NCBI RefSeq assembly: GCF_037126465.1
Contig: NC_088201.1
Location: forward strand, 85,216,273-85,280,272
Direction: 5' to 3'
Source: Ornithodoros turicata
Lineage: Eukaryota; Arthropoda; Arachnida; Ixodida; Argasidae
DNA length: 64,000 nt
This document shows positions 56,041 to 64,000 of this stretch, in pieces; the stretch's first letter is position 1, and each line of letters starts with the position of its first letter. The position numbers and the translations under genes were made by a program. The notes beneath the pieces are model-generated. The model had not been told where the DNA came from. It saw nothing but the letters and a program-made list of their open reading frames with translations, and did not search any database.

Positions 56041-58278
56041 ACGCTCACCATTTTAGCCGTCATGTCATGACGACACAGAACGATGTTACCACCATTACCT
56101 GCTGTATTATAACAACCACGTCATCTGATCCCCAATCCTATGCTCACTTCTGTCAGCAGCAGCAACGTAGCCAAAGCTTTTTGTAACCTGTTCCTCCTGC
56201 CATCGCATACTTTGCCCCATGATTAGTGTACAAATGGCCCACATCTTACGCAAGGCCTGCCCGATAAAATTTTGTAAACAACTATCATCATTCCAATGGC
56301 GATTTTGTAATGGCTCCATGCCGTCTGCCAGCTTCCGGCTGGGCTGTCTGCTCGTTACCCTAGGCACCCCGAGACCAGTAGTTTCCTTAGAAGTTGGTCC
56401 AGGGCACATATACCCCCCTCCCCGTGATATTTCCTGGAGCAGAAACTCTAAAAACAGCGAGGTGGTGCATGATAATGCGTGTGAAATTTAAAATTGAAAG
56501 ACTACTGCGTTGCTTGGCACTATGAGTGCGAGTCGTGCCCACTGTAGCCTGAATGAGATGGCTGGGTATTTTCCTACGGGTGCAACTCGTGCGATATGTT
56601 TTGGTTAATGAAATATATTATGCTTCATAGCAAGCTTTTCAAGGGAAAAATGTATTTCTCCTCAAATTCGTATTGTGGTCCGTACAGATGTGTTGGCAGT
56701 GTTCCCCCGGACTCAAGTTTTTCATTAGATGAAATCTGGTCAAGGTGACCAATGTGACCAATCCCTGCAAGCAGAAAATCCTAGACAGCCAGCACCCGAA
56801 AGATTAAAAAGAAATCAGTAGCATGTGTTCACTATTGGTAGATTGGAGATATTTTATTGAAGAACGCAGCATGTATACATCGTCACGTTTTCTGCATTAC
56901 TTATGCGTATCAGCTCATGCTTGTAGCCTCAGAATGTTCATTCGTGGATACAGTATCCAACAGAGCACATTTCATCATTGGCGATGTGGCATAAACACAT
57001 AATGAAGTACCATACAGTCCGCTGCATGTAGGCGCACTTGGACATGAAGGTCTCGCACATACGGCATCAACATATAGCATCCTGGTGGACAGAGCCAGAT
57101 TCATGATATGGGAATAGTAAAAACTTGGAACGTGTTACTCAGCAACGAGTTTCCTTTTTGAGCAATGAAGTAGCAACTGATAGTTGCTTTTTGCCATGCT
57201 TGTCAGTTGGCAGCTAAGGCCTCAGAGTGTGTGTTTATGGAAAAAAAAAAGTCCAACAGGGCACCATTCATCATTGGCCACATAATGCTGAACCAGGTAC
57301 AACACTGGCAAGGGCAGGTGCTTCATAATCAGGGAGAGAGTGGGAAATTTTCAAATGACAGATAAATACAGTGACACTTAGGAAGTTTGACCTTTGGGCG
57401 ACTGGTCATCATATCTGCAGTAGTATGTTGAAATGACACCCAAGTAAAGGCAAGATGGCAAGAGGACGTAACGCAGAGCGACATGTTGGGATGTTGCTCG
57501 TGCTCAACAATGCGGGGAACTGGCGACAGTTGGGAGACAGCTCTGCACAATTATGATACTTACCGACCTCGTCAAAATATCAAAATGGATTCATACTCAG
57601 GATGTCGACATCTGAACGGGCTGGTGGAGCTTCAAAAGTGCTAGGAACAATATTCATGTTTCTTTCCACAATTTTCATACACTCAAGCCAAGGTAGAATA
57701 CCATGATGGCCGCACGCATATAACATCAACGTGTGGACGTATTTCAACAATGCCTGGGAAGAACGACGGTTTGGGGACAGCTTTGCTATATTTTCATAAA
57801 CTCAAGCCAAGGTAGAATACCATGATGGCCTCACACATATAGCATCAACGTGTGGACGTGTTTCAACAATGCCGGGGAAGACGGTTCTACGGTTGGGAGA
57901 TTGTGCACCATACTCATACTTAGATCCTCACGTGCTGATGGCTGGATTCAGATTTCACACTCTTACGCCATGTTTAAAATATGACAAGCATCCCACGACT
58001 AGTCTGTGGATTTATACATAGAAATATATTAATATATGAATATAAATATTTAGGAAAATTGAAAAATATGCACAGATATGTACAGTAAAAATGGAAAAGG
58101 GTAACTTAAATATGAAACACAAACGTGAAGATATGCAGCCTGAGCAAAAGTCAAAGATATGTATATAGAAAAACATTCGGTAAATTATGAAGCAAAATGG
58201 ATGAATATGCATTTAAACACTTGGCAAAGGTGGAGCCGCACAAACTAAATGACACGTAAATCCACAGTCTAGCCATAA
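56041..58278. other. Spacer of the right arm
   Basis: Mirrors 45061-47463. It contains the two-unit tandem array near 57690-57900 and no called gene. Confidence 0.4.
57690..57905 (-). repeat. Tandem array of about 119-bp units (right arm, two units)
   Basis: The inverted counterpart of 45370-45790 with two units instead of three. Confidence 0.8.
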
Positions 58279-61200
58279 TTACAGAACAGCGGCAGGTTAG
58301 TTATCTTTACCAGTCTTCCGTCTCTTTCTGGATGAATCGCCCTGATTGGAAGTTGTTTTGGCGGCATCACAGAGCGAGGCAACCTGATGGTCAGTCTTCT
58401 TGTTATCTCTGAGCTGCAGCCCACGGGACTGACGAGGGTCAACCAATTCCGGTAGAAGGCTATGCGTGTAGAACAGTTGAAGGTGGCCAATCATTTTGCT
58501 CCAGAAGCCATCATTTCTCTCGATCCCCCTCCCCCCTTCTGGACAAATCTTTCCTCACCAGAATATACTACAAAAAGACAAAACTGACGTCGAGTGATGT
58601 GGAGCTGTCCCTGCACCTGATAGTGGTAGTCATGGTTTTCCTTCAACGAAAAATTACCAGAGTTATCAATAGTGCAAAAGGTGATTTTTTTTTGCCGCAG
58701 TCCCTCCACAGGGGTAAGGGACCGAGCCGAATAAGGGCACTTCACTTCCACGACAGTGTCGTCACCGACAAGCCCAGGTGTTGCAGCAAGGTATGCAAAC
58801 TCCCGATCAACAACAAGGCCGCATGGTGAAACAGTCACCCCTAACTCATCCTGCAGCTTAGCAATTGCAATGGGCTCAGTGTCGCGACCATATCGGAGAG
58901 CCTCAGTGTCAAAATGACCATAGAGCAAGGAACGAACAGTACTTGCACTGCTCGTTGCATCTCGCATCTTGCATACCTTGCCAAAATTAGAAGCGGTGAG
59001 CCGCTTTCGCCTCTCCTGCATCCACAAAGTTCTCCCTTCTTGACCTCGAGTATCAGCCTCGAGCTGCTCTGCATGTGGTTGGGAGAGCACAAGGGAATCC
59101 TTGTACGCCGCAGCAGCTTCAACATAGTCATCGTGGTTCATGTCTGGGGCATCCACTATGGAACCATAGTGGTTGTCGCTGGAAGCACGCTTGCAAGGCG
59201 CACCTTCAAGTGAACGCTTACAGCGAGCAGCCCCAGAACTCCGATGCCTTATCAGCGCGAACAGCTGCTTTACGCTTCAGCATAATTTTTGCATACTTCC
59301 CAGGGCAGGTGTTGTACACTGCCTTATGTACAGCACGAAGGTACTGCTTAGAGTTGAAAGACACGACAGCTTCTGAAGCCCGCATTCCGAATGATCCCCT
59401 CTGTTCTGCAGCATTATTGTTAACGTCAAGGATCAAGCTGCTACCATTGTTTGCCAAACGACTCATCGCTACAAGGATTTCATTGAAAAGTCCGCATTTC
59501 CTGAGCTCTGGTACGTGATTGACTTCCCCTTCTTTTGGACCACTGCAAAAATAACCCGCACATTTGGCGTGGTCGCCGCACACATGGAGTGGCCCATTAC
59601 GGATATCAGCCACCAGTTTCCGAATCTGATCTTGTTTGCTGAACTCAGCCTGTTCTTTGCGATAGTGAATCGCCCTAGCAACTCCAACAATTAGTCGAAC
59701 AGCATTATCCAGAAGTAGCTTCTTCAGCGATGGGGGAATGAGGGTTGTTCTCTTTGCCAAAGCAATATCTCGAAGACGACTTACGTAGTTTCGAAGAAGG
59801 TGGTTGCGACATTCTATCTTCTGAACTACCTGATGCTGATACGGTGCAGCTTCAAGAATTGACTTGTGTGTGCTCGAATCACCGTCAGCGATCAACTGCA
59901 AGTACTTTACCCTGTGCAACTCAATGCTGCGGCTGAAGCCTTCAACGACGATATCCTTTTTCATACTGGTAGAGCTGCTGTCCCAGTTCTTGAAGCAGAG
60001 ATGCTTTTTTGGGCTCGACCCTGCCTTGCAACTTGCGCACAGTGTACAAAATTTGTTCCGGACGCCTAGGAACAGTACTTTCTTTGTGCGGTACCCAACA
60101 ATTAAAGCCTGCAAAAACAAAAAAATGTCAGTATTGTATTCCACAAAACTCTACCCGCAATGACAATGTTTCCAGGAATTATGCATCTGTATGCGTATCG
60201 TACAAACTCATGCCACAGGATGTATACCACTCTAGTAAGTGTGTTTACCAAAAGACAGCAGTGCCACTAATAGCACCAGAGGGGTCAACTTTTTCCTCCA
60301 AATAAATGCTCATAGTGTTCTTTCCGCAAATGGTGGGCACAGACTTCCTGTATATCCCGTCTGCCAAGCGGTGTGCAAGATAAATCCTTCTTTTTCGGGC
60401 ACCTTTATTTAGTGTAGATAATAACAATATTTACTTACCAAGCCAGAAAGAGCGTCGTACTTGTTCTTGTATGAACGTTTGCACCAAGCACCATCGGCAA
60501 CGACCGTAATTATAGGAAAACTGTCAGCATCGACGTCCCCAGCCTCCCTAGCTAACCAAGCTTCCTCAATGCCTGCTTTTCTTATTTCTTCCCAAGCTGT
60601 TTTGTCGATTCCTTTAGCAACAATATCCTGATACTTACTGTACGTGCTACTAGACATGCCGGGTATGTCCAGAGCACCTAGGAGCTTGAGAAGGCATGAG
60701 AAACCAGAACCTATAGACACGATACCGTTCACTGCTGAGGAATTGACGTCCATGCGTTGTTGAACAAGTTGATCAACTGGTGCCTCCGTTGTGACTACAT
60801 CTTTCCTCAGACACATCCTGCACTTCACACTGAAAGAGCTACACAGACCTTGCCGATGTTCTGATACAATTTCCATGTCAGCCAGGCCGCAACCAAACGG
60901 ACTATGTACCGACAAACTTTGCAAAGACGAGAAGAAGTGATCAATCTCCACTATACACCGACCATTCACACTGCTTGTGCGCTGACTCTGTGTCTGGTGA
61001 ACATTGCCAGTATCGAAAGATGGAGATCGACTGGGTGTAACAGTGGCAGTGGTTGGAACGGGACTTGCTCTGGAACCGGCAAGCTCGTCACAACCTGAAC
61101 TGCAGGGGACTACATTATCTACCCCAGCTGAATCAGCAAATGACGAATTTGAAGGACGAATTTCGCTTGTGCTCGAAGCGAAACAAGCATTCCGACCGGC

Positions 61201-61342
61201 ATCACTTACAGTTTGAGGAACAACACTACCACCAAAGGTTGAGCCTATCCGCAGGTTCCGTCACATGCCTGCCTCTACCACGTAAATTCGCAAAGTCCTT
61301 CTTCTTACGTTTCCGTTGTCCGTAGACGTGACTTCGAGCCAT
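58279..61342 (-). pseudogene. Mutator-like transposase/YqaJ nuclease, decayed copy
   Basis: The minus-strand counterpart of 41857-45060 keeps the same ATG (61342) and intron donor (GTAAGT near 60436). Damage seen by comparison: a 92-nt deletion in exon 1 (matching left 41953-42044) that shifts the frame; an in-frame 57-nt deletion removing HFNSLVAKFSGGKR and neighbours right after the proposed third acidic residue (about 59404); a small deletion shifting frame near 59253; loss of the single codon for Asp in the ATPDGLV nuclease motif (about 58773); and a G-rich insertion (about 58523-58535) disrupting the C-terminus. It cannot make the full protein. Confidence 0.9.
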
Positions 61343-61379
61343 AACGGGTAAATACTATGAACACGCAGAAAACACACAG

Positions 61380-62481
61380 CACTGTTAAAAAAGACCGTAA
61401 ATTTACGGAACGGCGCCCACGGAACCAGACCTTCTCTTTTTCATTGCTGCTCCAATTCCGTAGCGGCACATGAACCGTTGCTATCCCGTCGTCTTTTCCA
61501 GGAATGAGTAGAGCAATATCGCTGAAAATGAAATATTTTGTTCAGACCACGTCACGATTATATTAGCAGAAATATGGAAGACGATACATGTCTTCAGCGA
61601 AGCACATATTTACAGTTTTTAAACGATCCAACAGTGATATCGCGATATTCGGGCGTAACTTTTTGCTCGGATGAATGTGGCAGGCTCAAGGACGCCGGCG
61701 TCTCGCCGTCAGCGAGTTCGCAGCGCGAAGCAATACAGCATTGTCACCTGAGCCGCTAACTGGAAGCCCGCGAAATTCTTTCCTCGTAGACGCATGAGAC
61801 GCTCCGTGAAGTTTTAAGTGTTTGGAAGTGCATCTAGTGTTTGGTCTTTGGCCGACTGTACCCCCGCAAAGCAAAGGTGAGTTGAAACTCTGTTTCGTTG
61901 TTCCACTACTGTACCAAGTCAAATACGAGCACCACTTGTAAGCATGGTTGAAAAAATTGTTTCGTTGCAGACGCGTCTCAGCAACGGTGTGCAACAGCAG
62001 GAGAGCAGTGTCTGTGCGTGTCACTGTGTGTGGATCATGAGTAGAAACGTAAAGAGTTGCCTAACGTTCAGTCGTTCAGGGGGAGGCTACTGAATTTTTT
62101 TTTTGCTGTGACCTCGCACTAAAAACTGATAAATGTTGTGACTCTATTTTCCCCCTTGGAGCTGGAGTAAACAGAACTCCTCTGTTGTGGAAGGTTCACC
62201 TGAAAGTGTCCCAATCTCCAAAGTGGATATCATTCCGATATGGCCTGTTATACTTTCCATTGAAATCTGTTGCATTGGCGTTATAGGAAGGCCTCCTGTC
62301 TGCAAAATCGCAATCCTCTACAGTTTACAATTCATCAAAGAGCTCACATTTCACAGTCTTTCCAGACAAATGTACCTTTCACTGGTCAAAGCGGCGTCAA
62401 AATTTTCACCAGTAACAGTTTCATGCTCGCACAGCTGAAGCCTGTACATAAATGGATCCCTTTTTTGCAGTCTCTTGGTAG
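61380..62481. other. Flank beyond the palindrome, no assignable gene
   Basis: Homology to the left arm has ended. Minus frames to 112 codons (61686-62024) and short plus frames have no recognisable motif. No matching LINE ORF1 half could be found here to mark a clean far insertion border. Confidence 0.35.
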
Positions 62482-63900
62482 GTGATACACGGGTGCACTT
62501 TGTTCCTGCAGAAATTTTCATCTCGTCGAGCTCTTTTCGACCATTTGCTATCACATGAAGATTTTGCAAGTAGTGTTCCTTGCACTATAGAGGGACGTAA
62601 TGCTGCTTCCAAGAACTGTAGAACCAATTCCTCCAGGAGTCATCCTGACGAAATGCCAACACATTCAACACAAAAAGTATTGTCTCAAAAGTTTTGGTCT
62701 TAGACTTCTTGCAGCCAGCAGTGTGGACAGTGAGGAAGCACATATTGCACGCTGAAAACATCACCTCATCACAGATGCATCGTGCACTGTGAGTTGACAG
62801 TCCCTTCTTGTGTGCTTCAACAGTCACTATTCATGGGACTCAACATACAACAGGACACTATCTTGTGGTCTCCAGAGACGAGTACAACCTGTGCTATGGG
62901 AAACCGGTACACATCTTTGTGGAAACTGGCCCGGAGGTGATGCCAATTTTTCTTTTTCGCATAACACCATCAAGCTTCCTACCAGACCTCAGGCTATACC
63001 ATCTTGAATCTCAGGTACAAGTGAATATTGTTGTGTGCGACCCTCAGAATTAATGGACAGTCATCCATATTCAGCTTATGAAGTAATAAACTCTGTTGTT
63101 GTCTCCCTCAGAATATCACTGCTCAACCATGATTGTGGAGGTATATATAGTCTGTTTAACCAAATTTTTGCAAAATATATACGATACTTCTGGTTTTGCT
63201 TACTAACTTCTAGTTTTCTGACACAGAAAGTTCCATATGAGAGGTACATATATTTCCCTATGCGTGCTACAGTGATTGCTATACATGTGTGTGGTTTTCA
63301 GAGCTTGCTCAATGCTGCTGCTTTTTCGCTTTCTTTCTTTTTTTACTAGACGTTTCTGAAGATCAGGAGTAGAGATCACAAAACGAAAAATTTGGTCTCA
63401 GTAACATGTCTTGAGGAGCTAATCAGAGTTGCTGTGGGTCATGGAATTTGTCAGGAAGGCGACATACAGGTATGCCACTTTTGTTATAACGTTTATAACG
63501 CTCGTATGAGCTTCAATTGCATTGTTGTTCTAAAAATCTTTGTAACACCAGTTATTTGTTTCTAGGTGTATTTAATGGATGAGTTATCACTTCGCTGTAT
63601 GGTTACTGGTGCTGAGAAATGCCTCGATGACATTTTCATTGTTAAAAATGGACTATGGAAACAAGGTATAGTGCATACATCTCCGGATGCCACTTTGCCC
63701 TGTTGCTTGGGGCTTTAAGTGCCATTTTTTGTTTTGTTTTGCTGTTTAGATCAGTCAACATGTGTGAGTGCATCTTCACCAATCCCACAAATGCCTCTGC
63801 TCTCACGAATTTATTACCCTTGGGAGAGCCTCAGCAAAACAGTACTTGATGCATTGGAAGCAGACAATGTTCTGCTTCCCTCTCAACGATAGGTAGTGGC
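62482..63900 (+). pseudogene. C2H2 zinc-finger TE-type gene, decayed exons
   Basis: Plus-strand pieces read in order. At about 62510-62645: KFSSRRALFDHLLSHE, VPCTIEGR and SSRSHPDE, an eroded pair of C2H2-like fingers of the 'L-x2-HLxxH...C...SxH' style. At about 62815-63015: HYLVVSRDEYNLCYGKPVHI and RLYHLESQ. At 63047-63085: ELMDSHPYSAYEV, one base out of frame with the previous piece. At about 63350-63470: VSVTCLEELIRVAVG. At about 63565-63660: MDELSLRCMVTGAEKC, after a TTCTAG acceptor. This combination resembles uncharacterised zinc-finger proteins of repeated animal genes that I associate with transposons. I cannot name the family. A frameshift and missing cysteines indicate decay, and the gene may continue past the window end. 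Confidence 0.45.
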
Positions 63901-64000
63901 AAACATGGCAGCGTCATGGCCCTGCATATCCATTGAAGGTGGGAGGCACTCCTGAATTTATTCACAGGTATATTTGCTGTTAGCATGGTTTACCTGGATA

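Larger units (their letters stand above)
51427..61379. mobile_element. Second inverted copy of the TTAA element (right arm, decayed)
   Basis: Inverted relative to 41821-51430, it has the same gene order: SGNH plus, transposase-YqaJ minus. Homology stops abruptly at 61379, matching 41821 in the left arm, so about 720 bases including the outer terminus and the subterminal duplication are missing. Differences include a 587-bp hAT-like MITE at 54231-54817, fewer tandem units and several coding deletions. The arms are similar but clearly not identical, so this is either an old inverted duplication or two family members. Confidence 0.9.

Overview
The window looks like intergenic, transposon-packed DNA from an arthropod, most probably a hard tick. 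The base composition is metazoan, short coding exons are split by GT-AG introns, and almost every recognisable protein fragment belongs to a mobile element. I see no convincing host gene, no rRNA, no CRISPR array and no bacterial-style operon. The tick assignment is inference from the style of the repeats (G-run hAT-like MITEs, I-type LINEs, tRNA-derived SINE, YqaJ-fused Mutator-like transposase), not from a marker gene.

Layout. 1-13 kb: remnants of a THAP-domain transposase, short hairpin and MITE families, a CCCAGT-ended DNA element (4557-5730), a SINE (about 6.4 kb), hAT-like MITEs with readable 8-bp target duplications, and two tandem arrays (11.9-12.1 and 12.5-13.0 kb). 13.8-22.6 kb: two decayed LINEs, a gypsy-type protease fragment with possible LTR edges, and a 140-bp inverted repeat around a tRNA-like core. 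22.6-26.4 kb: mostly unassignable. 26.4-36.8 kb: a nest. A minus-strand Ty3/gypsy copy is cut off by a 5'-truncated I-type LINE and is split inside its integrase by a 5.66-kb element with 17-bp perfect terminal inverted repeats and TTAA target duplications. That element holds further LINE and Penelope scraps. 36.8-41.1 kb: an array of degenerate CGCGA words, a second CCCAGT-ended element (37704-40078) and a LINE ORF1/ORF2 junction.

41.1-61.4 kb is the main discovery: a giant imperfect palindrome of about 20 kb whose two arms (roughly 9.6 and 9.9 kb) are inverted copies of one mobile element. They meet head to head at a perfect 36-bp palindrome centred on TTAA. The left arm carries an apparently intact two-exon gene (958 codons) joining a Mutator-like DDE transposase to a YqaJ-type PD-(D/E)XK nuclease. 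Convergent to it is an intact three-exon gene (216 codons) for an SGNH/GDSL-type hydrolase ending in a CCHC zinc knuckle. The left element is bounded by TTAA at both ends with a short terminal inverted repeat (GAGGACATA), and its outer end interrupts a LINE ORF1. The right arm carries the same two genes in decayed form. It has lost the codons around the third transposase carboxylate and one acidic nuclease codon, has several frameshifts, and has been hit by a 587-bp hAT-like MITE.

TTAA duplications with RRG-type termini suggest the Kolobok superfamily rather than MULE or piggyBac, but this is inference. A transposase-nuclease fusion plus an SGNH/zinc-knuckle partner in one TTAA element is the most system-like content here. 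The last 1.5 kb (62.48-63.9 kb) holds plus-strand exons of a decayed C2H2 zinc-finger, TE-type gene.
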